A DNA stretch of 64,000 nucleotides from Mactromeris polynyma (lineage: Eukaryota; Mollusca; Bivalvia; Venerida; Mactridae). Position 1 is the stretch's first letter, and the number at the start of each line of letters is the position of its first letter. Positions 11,697 to 23,400 of the stretch are shown in pieces. Made by a program: the position numbers and the translations under genes. The notes beneath the pieces were generated by a model, which saw only the letters and a list, made by a program, of their open reading frames with translations, was not told the origin of the DNA and did no database searches. The stretch is taken from NCBI GenBank assembly GCA_032209605.1, contig JASFXZ010000045.1:248001-312000 (forward strand), read 5' to 3'.

Positions 11697-12255
11697 ATAT
11701 GCTTGTATATTTAAGCGTCAGCATCAACAGCACGTGCACGTCTATAGATTATCGTTAACTTCAAAGTCTCTAGATTACCGTAGATCCTACCTATTACTAT
11801 GCTTTAAAGTCAATGATACGGCTAAATGCTTCGAAGTCATCAAACAAAGCTCTGTATTACCTAAATCACATGTATCGTAAATCATACAATACTATGCTTC
11901 AAAATCAACAATACGTCTCTAGATTATCGTAAAGCCTACAATACAATCTTCAACATCAACAATACCTCTATAGATTGCCGTAAGTAATACATTTATTTAT
12001 AATGCTTCAAAGTCAACAATACGTCTCTAGATAATCGTAAAGCCTACAATACAATCTTCAAAATCAACAATACCTCTATAGATTGCCGTAAGTAATACAT
12101 TTATTTATTATGCTTCAAAGTCAACAATACGTCTCTAGATAGCCGTAAGTGATACATTTATTTCTTATGCTTCAAAGTCAACAGTACGTGTCTATAGTAT
12201 TGTAAAACCTATATTACTATGGTTGTAAGTCAACAATAAATCTCTAGATTGTCAT
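11697..12255. repeat. 52-57-bp minisatellite, short array (unit 1)
   Basis: Units share tgcttcaaagtcaacaata + cgtctctagatt + gccgtaag or atcgtaaa. About ten mixed units here against roughly 48 in the duplicate at 16868-19470. Confidence 0.9.
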
Positions 12256-12406
12256 AACTATGCTTTCGTCTCTCTTATATCTATTTAGCGCGACATATTG
12301 GGAAACTATTTAGTAAGTGAGTATAAACACATTGTCCATATAAAAAGGGACCGTATATGAACGTTATAGTGTGTTCCAGATATAAACTAGAAGCTCGCTT
12401 CCAATA

Positions 12407-12652
12407 TCATGTTCTTCGGTTGTATTTTAACTTTCTGGGCGAAGCATAGACATTGTTCTACACCTGCATACCCTGTCATATAATCGGCAATATATATGGT
12501 ACCATAATCTACCACAGCGTCCTCATGGGCCAATAATTTGTCCGGCATCCATTAATCTATTGTTGTAGGCACGGCAAACGCGTGCTTCTACAGCTGTTAA
12601 CACGATTGTGAGCGGAAATGACGTCACAAATAGTAGTAATAGGTTTTCTGGA
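12407..12652 (-). pseudogene. Broken six-cysteine peptide gene (duplicate of paralogue 1)
   Basis: Aligns with 6969-7220 on the same strand. Three separate defects are visible: the segment with the start codon and first codons has been deleted, so sequence runs from just after the acceptor straight into the signal-peptide codons; the second conserved Cys codon is replaced by a Leu codon; and an in-frame TGA interrupts the Gly-rich loop before the third Cys. A SINE lies in its former 5' intron. It cannot make the peptide. Confidence 0.85.
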
Positions 12653-12700
12653 GAGAAGAAGGCAGTATATAAATAATAAGCAATACTAGTTACTAGATAA

Positions 12701-12958
12701 CCATCTCCCTTGGTCGAGTGGTTATCGCATCCACCTTGGAATTGGGAGGTCGAAGGTTCGAATATCGGTAGGGGTCGGTTCTGATATGACCGGTTGGTGA
12801 GCCGCCAGCTAGTAAAATAATGGTTACCCATTGCCTACCTGACTGATGTCTGGTATTATAGGATATGAACCGGGAAGTGATTGTGCTCAGAAGGTAGGTG
12901 TCTCATAAGTCAAAAATGACTGGCCTTTTAAGTAGGGGGGACACTAAAATAAATAAAC
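12701..12958 (+). mobile_element. Full-length tRNA-derived SINE inserted in unit 2
   Basis: Starts with a tRNA-like head (tggtcgagtggttatcgc A box; gaaggttcgaatatc B box), has a body of about 170 bp (gccagctagtaaaataatgg; tgaccggttggtgagccg) and ends ggggacactaaaataaataa. It is absent from the matching place in unit 1, and ttactag occurs on both sides (about 12690 and 12962), a likely target duplication. Insertion is therefore younger than the block duplication, or was lost in unit 1. Confidence 0.85.
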
Positions 12959-13079
12959 ATTTTTACTAGTTTCATTACAAAAAACATAATTGACACTGAT
13001 ACTATACCATCGTCTAAAATGGTTGTTTTCATTCATGATGCTTGTGAAAGAAAGAGATAACTGTATAGCAATAATATAA

Positions 13080-14620
13080 GTAAGAAAATCAAGAACAAGT
13101 TTGAGAACTTTGACAGCGGATGTTTCTGGAATTTTCACAAATCGCATGGGACAGCAGTAGGGGATATATACTACACGCCATTAAAAACGCAACCAAAAAA
13201 ATCATTTTACATAATACGCGACAAATATGAACATCCTGTAAAACTGTTGAGACACTCAATTCAAATGTCACCCTTATTAAGAAAAATATGGAAAATAATT
13301 AGTTATGAATGATTGTGGAAAATTGATCCTGATTTGATCTTGATCAGTTTCAGGCATAAGTATAATAAATCAATTTCTCAACAAAACAGTGAAGTTGTGT
13401 ATGTTTTCTCAACGTTAATTCGAAGAATTTAATAGTTTTTGTGTAAGTTCATGAGAAGTGCTGGGAAAACTGTTCAATTGCTTCATGAAAATAGAAATTA
13501 TTTTTTATGGATTAAATTGATCCAGATCATTTGATCCTTTGTGAACATGGGGCCTGGGTGCCCACCGTAGAGCAAACAATCAATCGGTGTAGTGTTACTT
13601 CATATTGTATGTATTTATACAGAAGTGTATTACTGCAAGAATCTTTAGTACACTTATACTTCTAAAACATGCCGACAAGTATATATACGACTAAGGATAC
13701 ACAATTTAAGCTGAAAATGTCGGTTATTTTTAAAAAGACTGACTGGCTATAAAAGTTCTTTAATTTTTACAAAGATTTATCCCGTATAGGATGTAAGCAT
13801 GTTCACGTAATGAAACGATAATGATGAATTTATTATTCATTTTGATGCATAACTCACGCCAAATTATGATAATATTATGATATAAAACAGATTTTGAACT
13901 CTTATCTATCTCTAAAGAAGAAAGTTACCTCAACTATAGTTTAATCTACCGACTTATTTTCCAGATAAGGTTAAATCATATGTCTTCTGCTTTATCCAAA
14001 CTTTCAACTCTACTCTACTTCATGAGCGAATATCAGTTCTGACTGTCGGCACTTTTGTATCCATCCTGGCACGTTGAAATAATCATAACTATTCGAGTTA
14101 AGTACCATTAAACCAAGAAGAGAGCAAAAAAGAGATAAAATCTTTGGTTGTGGATAGATTAAAGTTTTACCTCCATTAAGGAGAGCTATCATTATTTTAC
14201 ATACATTACAAAAACAAATATACATATAGAAGAAAAAACTAAAATGTTATATATTGTATTGTATTATTATGATGTTCATAGTATGTAAATAAAATATGTT
14301 TAAACTAACTTATTTTTCTTGCATACATATTTTAAACAAAATTAGAATAAAAAATGTCTTCTCCCGTAATATTTTTTTATCATCAATTGTGTTTCTTGTG
14401 CACGTTGCATTAATTTTCTTAATGTTATTGGCTCTTTACTATTGTATTAGTATGTGTTCAATATGTACTCATGTTGTCATGTTTAACATGAGCTGAGATA
14501 TGTAAACAAACTGTAAACTGTGTTAAACTGTGCTCTAGATTCGGAGGTTAAATGGATAATAAATGTTAACTAACTTTTCAAACTTTCCATTCAGTACTTA
14601 GTAAAAGTTAAGTGTTTATT
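13080..14620. other. Spacer between divergent peptide genes (unit 2)
   Basis: Counterpart of 7391-9415, with small indels and substitutions and no gene seen. A stretch corresponding to about 8850-9060 is missing here. Confidence 0.6.
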
Positions 14621-14625
14621 GTAGT

Positions 14626-14805
14626 GTCATCCCCAATAAAGGGTCAGCCATTTCTGTCGGGATTCGTACTTTCGACCTCCCGCTCTCAAGGTGCACCCTT
14701 TACCAAAGGAGACGAAAGTATAATAGATATGTCAGATATAGAATTGTCTGCAGCACGTAGCCAGCGCCATATATTCCTACTTCCCTCGGGGGAAAATGCT
14801 GATAC
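14626..14805 (-). mobile_element. tRNA-headed SINE fragment, unit 2
   Basis: Duplicate of 9419-9610. The A-box region has lost several bases (ctaggcc missing), and the 3' part has drifted. Confidence 0.6.
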
Positions 14806-15067
14806 GTACATTACTAAAATTAAATTAATAATTTCCATTCAGAGATTCAAAAGTACATGTATACTAACTGTAAAAATAATCTAGTAATAAAACATTATTT
14901 CCCAATTCTCAACATCACGATTGTTTGAACAAACAGCTGGATATTTCGTCGTTAAAGCCTATACTCACGGGCGTGTATCTTTGCAATATATTTATTACAT
15001 CGTTGTTTATTCGACATTTAAACGCAAATATCCTAATTTATTTTTCTCAACAAGTAACGCAGCTCGG

Positions 15068-15075
15068 TATAAAAA
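15068..15075 (+). promoter_or_regulatory. TATA box of peptide paralogue 3
   Basis: tataaaaa in the same context as 9881, with the conserved donor (ataa|gtaagttttt) at 15121. Confidence 0.55.
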
Positions 15076-15632
15076 GTCTTATAAACGAATATATACTGCC
15101 GAACATATTATCATTGATAAGTAAGTTTTTATAGCTTATTGAAGTCGTAAACACATTGGTGCACCCTAACAGATATCGACAATCAAACAGGTGCGCACAC
15201 TCATACAGTGTAGTTGTAAAATTGGTTATACTTTGAAGTTTGGACGCTGGATAAAACTATATTTTCAGGTGACTATATTTTGTTGATGCAAATAACACTA
15301 AAATGTATTAAAAAAACCGACACAATATACAACAGGAGTTTTAAAGCTCAATTTTTGCTTGTAATTAATCAATTTTATCCCAATGAAGATTTCAACGCAC
15401 CGAGATACTGCCCCGCAAACTGGTATTCCCCACCATTTGGGGACGGCGGACAACCATCGAATTTTTCAGCGAACCTCATTTTTGCTATCCAAACCCATCA
15501 CTGTACTGTGTGGACTGTGCATCCAAAATATCCTTTATAAAATTTCGCCTTTCTAAAATTGTGTTTTCCGGATTTCCTACTTGGCGGACTTGCGAAAAAT
15601 CTATTGTGTTTTTCTCTTCAGAGAACTAAACC

Positions 15633-15854
15633 ATGAAGGCGACGCTTGTGTTAGCACTTTTTGTGGCATTATTAATGATCACAAACGTGGTTACACATGT
15701 AGGATATAATAGACTATGTAGACGTTATGGCAGGCATTGTTTGGATACAGGAACTATTATTGGTACTAGAGGACGATGTGCAAGGATTAGGGGTGGAAGA
15801 TGCGTTCGTTCCGGAAATCGTTGCCTTTGCACCAGGAGGGTGTACCTAAACTAG
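15633..15854 (+). CDS. Secreted six-cysteine cationic peptide, paralogue 3
   Basis: A 73-residue precursor with signal peptide 1-24 and the same C-x6-C-x12-C-x7-C-x6-C-x-C frame as 10439-10654. Mature part by count: thirteen Arg and one Asp, so more basic than its sister. All six Cys and the block LDTGTIIGT are kept, while most other mature positions have changed. Comparing the two genes codon by codon, 22 bases differ over the shared 70 codons and every one changes an amino acid; upstream noncoding DNA differs at only about 3%. A short deletion after the Cys region moves the stop and gives a different C-terminus. Acceptor, ATG, intron and polyadenylation signal (15926) are all conserved. Confidence 0.8.
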   Translation: MKATLVLALFVALLMITNVVTHVGYNRLCRRYGRHCLDTGTIIGTRGRCARIRGGRCVRSGNRCLCTRRVYLN

Positions 15855-15925
15855 ACTGAAGAGGAAACTGGCATCGTACCTTGTATTTGACTTGCATGCA
15901 ATTCATTTTGTGTCAAACGGTCTTG

Positions 15926-15931
15926 AATAAA
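15926..15931 (+). other. Polyadenylation signal, paralogue 3
   Basis: aataaa in the same context as 10755. Confidence 0.6.
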
Positions 15932-16063
15932 ATTCACAACAATCTTTGTTAATTTTGTTTTACTAAGATGCCATTGATGTCATTTGTGTTAACTGACATA
16001 TGTATTATGCATGTAGTAAAACTTATCAGCTGCATGCTAGCGCAGATCTGATAACATTTTGAG

Positions 16064-16260
16064 TTGCCCCGCCAAGTTAGTAGAGCGCTGGGCTGTTACC
16101 TGGGAGGTCTGGATTCGATTTCCGGACAGGGCAAGTCATTTCCTTCGGTGGCATTTGCTACGGTCATTTGTCCTCCATCTCTGATTCTTGTAGAGGAATT
16201 GTCAGCTGTTTGGTGGAAGGGGATGTTAGTACTGGATAATAATAAATTCTAGGAATACTA
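16064..16260 (+). mobile_element. tRNA-derived SINE, unit 2 copy
   Basis: Near-identical duplicate of 10893-11090, carried along by the block duplication. Confidence 0.8.
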
Positions 16261-16867
16261 AACAATGTTGAGCGTGGCGTGAATTCCAATATAAAAATAT
16301 CGCATGTTATTGTTTGAGATGTATATTTAGCTTAACCAACAAAAGACGGTATATTTCTTATGAAGTTTCTCATGTATATGTTTTGACGATACTTAAAGGT
16401 GGATAGTCTTATTTTTATCAAAATGTAGTGTTTTGAGACAATGATATATATATTAATTCCTTTATACATACGATATCTTGAACACTGCATGATCATTTTT
16501 CTTACAAGTTTCCTGGAACAGCAAAACGTGATTACATATGCTAGCACTAATTCGGCGCGTTTACAAGTGAGTATAGAAAATACCTGTATCGGACTCGTGT
16601 ATTTGTCGTTATAAGTAAAGTGACAATGGAGTTACAATGCAGAGTTGTAGAGCACATCTGTATAAAGGCTTTTTCTTCCGATTTCTCATATTTACAAGTA
16701 AACATATTTTGACTAAAATCAAGACAATCAACCTTTAAGCATGCCACTGGCATAGCGGTAACATTGTTCACACAGCAGACATATAGTGTTTATCTACATA
16801 CACCACTTAACGCCACAAATCAAGATTAAATTTCTAAATTACTACCTAACTTTGAATGTCATAGCTA

Positions 16868-19470
16868 ATATATTAAATATATTAAAGCGTCAATATCAAC
16901 AGCACGTCTATAGATTATCGTTATCTTCGAAGTCTCTAGATTACCGTAGATCCTACCTATTACTATGCTTTAAAGTCAATGATACGGCTAAATGCTTCGA
17001 AGTCATCAAACAAAGCTCTGTATTACCTAAATTTCATGTATCGTAAATCCTACAATACTATGCTTCAAAGTCAACAATACGTCTCTAGATTATCGTAAAG
17101 CCTACAATACAATCTTCAAAATCAACAATTCCTCTATAGATTGCCGTAAGTAATCCATTTATTTCTTATGCTTCAAAGTCAACAATATGTCTCTAGATTA
17201 TCGTAAATCCTACAATACTATGAGTCAAAATCAACAATACCTCTATAGATTGCCGTAAGTGATACATTTATTTCTTATGCTTCAAAGTCAACAATACGTC
17301 TCTAGATTATCGTAAATCATACAATACAATCTTCAAAATCAACAATACCTCTATAGATTGCCGTACGTAATCCATTTATTTCTTATGCTTCAAAGTCAAC
17401 AATACGTCTCTAGATTATCGTAAATCTTACAATACTATGCTTCAAAATCAGCAATACGTCTCTAGATTGCCGTAAGTGATACATTTATTTCTTATGCTTC
17501 AAAGTCAACAATACGTCTCTAGATTATCGTAAAGCCTACAATACAATCTTCAAAATCAACAATACCTCTATAGATTGCCGTAAGTGATACATTTATTTCT
17601 TATGCTTCAAAGTCAACAATAGGTCTCTAGATTATCGTAAATCCTACAATACAATCTTCAAAATCAACAATACCTCTATAGATTGCCGTAAGTAATCCAT
17701 TTATTTCTTATGCTTCAAAGTCAACAAAAGGTCTCTAGATTATCGTAAATCTTACAATACTATGCTTCAAAATCAGCAATACGTCTCTAGATTGCCGTAA
17801 GTGATACATTTATTTCTTATGCTTCAAAGTCAACAATACGTCTCTAGATTGCCGTAAGTGATACATTTATTTATTATGCTTCAAAATCAGCAATACGTCT
17901 CTAGATTGCCGTAAGTGATACATTTATTTATTATGCTTCAAAGTCAACAATACGTCTCTAGATTATCGTAAATCCTACAATACTATGCTTCAAAGTCAAC
18001 AATACGTCTATAGATTGCCGTAAGTAATCCATTTATTTCTTATGCTTCAAAGTCAACAATACGTCTCTAGATTATCGTAAATCCTACAATACTATGCTTC
18101 AAAGTCAACAATACGTCTATAGATTGCCGTAAGTGATACATTTATTTCTTATGCTTCAAAGTCAACAATACGTCTCTAGATTGCCGTAAGTGATACATTT
18201 ATTTATTATGCTTCAAAGTCAACAATACGTCTCTAGATTGCCGTAAGTGATACATTTATTTCTTATGCTTCAAAGTCAACAATACGTCTCTAGATTGCCG
18301 TAAGTGATACATTTATTTCTTATGCTTCAAAATCAGCAATACGTCTCTAGATTGCCGTAAGTGATACATTTATTTATTATGCTTCAAAGTCAACAATACG
18401 TCTCTAGATTATCGTAAATCCTACAATACTATGCTTCAAAGTCAACAATACGTCTATAGATTGCCGTAAGTAATCCATTTATTTCTTATGCTTCAAAGTC
18501 AACAATACGTCTCTAGATTATCGTAAATCCTACAATACTATGCTTCAAAGTCAACAATACGTCTATAGATTGCCGTAAGTGATACATTTATTTCTTATGC
18601 TTCAAAGTCAACAATATGTCTCTAGATTATCGTAAATCCTACAATACTATGCTTCAAAGTCAACAATACGTCTATAGATTGCCGTAAGTGATACATTTAT
18701 TTCTTATGCTTCAAAATCAACAATGATACCTCTATAGATTGCCGTAAGTGATACATTTATTTCTTATACTTCAAAGTCAACAATACGTCTCTAGATAGCC
18801 GTAAGAGATACATTTATTTCTTATGCTTCAAAGTCAACAATACGTCTCTAGATAGCCGTAAGTGATACATTTATTTATTATGCTTCAAAGTCAACAATAC
18901 GTCTCTAGATTATCGTAAAGCCTACAATACAATCTTCAAATTCAACAATACCTCTATAGATTGCCGTAAGTGATACATTTATTTCTTATGCTTCAAAGTC
19001 AACAATACGTCTATAGATTGCCGTAAGTGATACATTTATTTCTTATGCTTCAAAGTCAACAATACGTCTCTAGATTATCGTAAATCCTACAATACTATGC
19101 TTCAAAATCAGCAATACGTCTATAGATTGCCGTAAGTGATACATTTATTTCTTATGCTTCAAAGTCAACAATACGTCTATAGATTGCCGTAAGTGATACA
19201 TTTATTTCTTATGCTTCAAAATCAACAATGATACCTCTATAGATTGCCGTAAGTGATACATTTATTTATTATGCTTCAAAGTCAAAAATACGTCTCTAGA
19301 TAGCTGTAAGTGATACATTTATTTCTTATGCTTCAAAGTCAACAATACGTCTCTAGATAGCCGTAAGTGATACATTTATTTCTTATGCTTCAAAGTCAAC
19401 AGTACGTCTCTATAGTATTGTAAAACCTATATTACTATGGTTGTAAGTCAACAATAAATCTCTAGATTGT
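16868..19470. repeat. 52-57-bp minisatellite, expanded array (unit 2)
   Basis: About 2.6 kb of two alternating unit types. Type A (57 bp) ends gccgtaagtgatacatttat + ttc; type B (about 52 bp) ends atcgtaaatcctacaatact. Blocks of A and B recur as larger units. It ends in the same boundary sequence as the shorter array. Confidence 0.95.
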
Positions 19471-19565
19471 CATAACTATGCTTTCGTCTCTTTGATATCT
19501 ATTTAGCGCGACATATTGGGAATCTATTTAGTAAGTGAGTATAAACACATTGTCCATATAAACTA

Positions 19566-20449
19566 GGTATGTATGACCATATGTATGCACATATCAACGT
19601 TCGGTCTAATCGTCATATTTGTGTATAAATCTTACCACTGTAGCAAGTAGAAACTCCCCAGGTTCAGAGTTTTTTTAAGGATTAAAATACTGGCGAATTC
19701 CTAGATGGCGGTCTCACAAGGCCTGTCAAAATACCGCATGTCGGCAATTTTCCGTTGTATAAAGTCACCTACGCCACCCTGTCCGCTGGCTAATATTAAT
19801 AAATGCATTTCTCCTAAAATTGAGAACGTTTTTGGAATAAATCGTCATAGTTCAATGTATACACATACAAAATGATTTACGTAAATGTTTTCAGAGCAAT
19901 GTATAACCGGAATGATATAAAGGATAGTAACGAATACTACCCTGAGTTTAGTTACGGCTAACAGTGGCGAACGTATTGTATTGTATCCCTTACCCAACGT
20001 ATCACATTGGTTGCACACGGGAACCAAATTACGAAACGTTACGAAACGATAGGGCTGACATCCGTAACTGAACGCAGGGTTGTTTTCTGGTACATTTAAA
20101 CTAGAACATTCAGAAAAAAATAAGCCTCAGTGATCAATTCATGCTATCTTCGGATGATACTGGTTTGTATAACTGATGGTCCGATACTATTTGATAACGA
20201 GTATATCATGGTTGTACTAAACGTCACGGTTATTGGGGTTATAAAGCATGACGGTATATGGACACCCTACATAACGGACTTCGGTGTACTTAGCGGTCAT
20301 ACTGAATGGTTACGAAATATTCAAGCTCAAACTACAATCAAACAGCACACGAAATCGGATGTTATTTAACTGTTTGCTAGTATTTAGTAACACTTATTCG
20401 ACCATCCTCCCCGCACTTCCTCTCGATCTGTTTATGTAGTTTGACGAAA
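19566..20449. other. Intergenic, upstream of the acyltransferase gene
   Basis: No repeat or extra exon recognised. The promoter of the following gene may lie here, but no convincing TATA box or initiator was picked out. Confidence 0.5.
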
Positions 20450-23400
20450 ATGATTGGATCACGGACACTACATTTATTGTTTTTGACTTTTTTTTTATGC
20501 TTGACTTTGACTTTTGGTCAAAATGTCCGAATTAATACGAAAATGTTCGGTGCCAACCCAAATCACATTGAACTATCTTATAATAACAATTTGAAGGAAC
20601 CTTTGATAGTGTCGAGTTTTACAGATGAAAAGTTACTTCAAGCAGCATCAATGTTGGACGAAGTTAAATATGACGTTTCGAGTGTTTGTCTGAACCATAC
20701 AGAAATGATCATTGAAGGAATCACTAACAGGACCAATTGGGCACTTAGAAGTAAGTAAAAAGTTACATAATTGTAATATCGTCATACTGTGAGTACACTG
20801 CTAGTTCTTCATATCAACAACCTTTGAGAGATGCAAAATTAATGTGTTGCCGAGAGAGTCCAACCTCTCCAGAACACCCTCTGTTCAAACACATCGCTGT
20901 AATGTAGAACTTATTTAATGTATCCAGAACAACAAACTTTGAACAACAACCACAACTACCGAATCTCAATGAGCGTATCTCTGGGGAGGTTGTACTGTAT
21001 TATATTCGTATACTGGAAACAGCATACTGTGTTGTACTCAGTACATGTGTCTCTGTATTCAGTTTATTTGCCACTGTACTTAGTAAATGGGTCGCTGTAC
21101 TGAGTATATGGATCGCTGTACTGGGTATATGGGTCGCTGTACTGAGTATAAGGGTCGCTGTACTGAGAATATGGATCGATGTACTGAGTATATGGGTCGC
21201 CGTACTGGGTATATGGGTCGCCGTACTGAGTATATGGATCGCCGTACTGAGTAAATGGATCGCTGTACTGAGTATATGGGTCGCTGTACTGAGTAAATGG
21301 GTCGCCGTACTGAGTATATGGATCGCCGTACTGGGTATATGGGTCGCCGTACTGAGTATAAGGATCGCTGTACTGAGTAAATGGGTCGACGTACTGAGTA
21401 TATGGATCGCTGTACTGGGTATTTGGGTCGCCGTACTGAGTATAAGGGTCGCTGTACTGGGTATATGGGTCGCTGTACTGAGTATATGGATCGCCGTACT
21501 GAGTATATGTGTCGCCGTACTGGGTATATGGGTCGCCGTACTGAGTATATGGGTCGCCGTACTGAGTATATGGATCGCTGTACTGAGTATATGGATCGCT
21601 GTATTGAGTATAGGGATCGCCGTACTGGGTATATGGGTCGCTGTACTGAGTATATGGGTCGCCGTACTGAGTATATGGGTCGCTGTACTGGGTATGTGGG
21701 TCGCCATACTGAGTATATGGTTCGCCGTACTGAGTATAAGGATCGCTGTACTGAGTAAATGGGTCGCCGTACTGAGTATATGGATCGCCGTACTGAGTAT
21801 ATGGGTCGCTGTACTGAGTATATGGTTCGCTGTACTGGGTATATAGGTCGCTGTACTGGGTATATGGGTCGCCGTACTGAGTATATGGTTCGCTGAACTG
21901 AGTACATGGGTCGCTGTAAACAGTATACCGGCCGATCCCAATATACTATCGCTGTATTAGATATATAGATTAAATATCGTTGAATTATATGTACGAGGGT
22001 CATGCAAAAAGTTCTGTCACTAATGGGCTTCCGTAGTTTTATCCCAAGTATTTTTTAAAACGCTTCATTGTACTTGAATGGTGTGTCCAATAGCTAACGA
22101 TATCCGTTTATTTTGTGCAAATTGCTTTTCAAATGACCGAGTTATTTCAAATTGAAATACATGCAGTCATATACACTGACCAATTTACTTTTCACATTGT
22201 AAAATGGACGAAAAGACTGAAATTCGTAACTATATTAAATGCCGCATTAGGCTTGATATAGATATTTGATGAATTGTGTGGTATATATGGACCTCATGCC
22301 ATTTCAATGCGCACAGTTCTTCAGGTGGGTTAAAGCTTATAAAGCATGGAAATTATCTGTCGAAGATGATACCCGTTCTGTTAGGCCTAAAACCTCTGTT
22401 ACCAAGGCAAACATCGCTGCTGTAAAAGTTGTGGTCGAACAGGATGCGCGATTGTCGGTGAAAGATATAGCCTTGTCCATCTGGTCATACAGTCACTGGA
22501 CGATTCTACAATAACTCTGTACTGAAGAAAGTGAAAGAGTTTTGCAATAAGAAACGTCCAAGGAAAGGATGGTCAGGAGTCCATTTTATACACGACAACG
22601 CCTCCTCTCACAAGTACGAGGTTGTTAAGTCTTTTTTGGCTTCTGAAAAGGTGGAAGTTGTAAACCATCCGCCTTATTCACCTGACCTGAGTCCCTGTGA
22701 CATTTTTTTATTTCCAAGGCTTAAGAAAATGCTTTCTGGAAAGAAATATAAGTCCAGACGTTCTCTTGGCAGCGCCATTTATCAGTGTCTCCAACAGATA
22801 CCAAAAGAAGACTATTTATCTGCTTTTCGCGATTGGATTAAAAGTTTACAAAAATGTGTTTCGGTAAAGGGGGAATACTTTGAAGGTTTGTAATAAAAAT
22901 AATTTTGATAAAACGTAGCACTTAAGAAATCCGAACCCAATGACAGAACTTTTTGCATGACCCTCGTACAATGTATATAGATTGTTGTACTCAATGCGAG
23001 GATCAATCTACTCAAAAAATGTGTCCGCTATATTCAGTGTATGGGTTACTGTAATCTGAATATGTAGCCGCTGTACCCAGTACATTGGTCGCTGTACTCA
23101 TTATATGTGTCCATCGTACCAATTAATGAGTTACCTGCACTCATTATATGCGTCACTTCTATACATAGTTACTGTAATCAGAATATGTGACCGCTGTACC
23201 AAGTGTATAAGTCACCTATTCTCTGTATAAGTATGTATTCGATGTATCTATGAGTTGTTAAACTTACTTAATACGCTGTATCCAAAATACGGGTCGCTGC
23301 ACCTAATATATTGGTAGCTATTCTCGTAGCTGTTTGACTTATCCGCTATGTCAATAAATACTGTCATGGGCGATAACAACTTATGAATGCAACCACCCCA

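Larger units (their letters stand above)
6970..12350. repeat. Tandem duplication block, unit 1
   Basis: Direct copy of 12404-19565. The order is the same in both: minus-strand peptide gene, spacer, short SINE head on minus, plus-strand peptide gene, SINE, minisatellite. Both end in the same sequence, tttagtaagtgagtataaac. Spacer and peptide flanks look about 93-97% identical by eye. Length differs mainly through minisatellite size. Confidence 0.9.
12404..19565. repeat. Tandem duplication block, unit 2
   Basis: Second copy of the block at 6970-12350, in the same orientation and directly following it. Differences by eye: a SINE inserted at 12701-12958, loss of function of the minus-strand peptide gene, and about fivefold expansion of the minisatellite. 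Confidence 0.9.

Noticed and set aside
12701..12780. tRNA gene
   Set aside because: A and B boxes are present but the acceptor stem does not pair and the sequence continues into a SINE body; same for 9419, 14626, 10893 and 27299.
10169..15540. A 61-codon frame conserved in both blocks (10169-10354 and 15355-15540)
   Set aside because: It lies in the intron upstream of each peptide gene; conservation is explained by the recent duplication, and one copy is joined to a different upstream frame. No start, splice or domain signal.
10893..16252. Identical 62-codon frames at 10893 and 16064
   Set aside because: They are the SINE body, not a gene.
21000..22003. Open frames of 313 and 307 codons on the minus strand and 125 on plus
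   Set aside because: Products of the 21-bp array inside an intron of a plus-strand gene; all frames are equally open.
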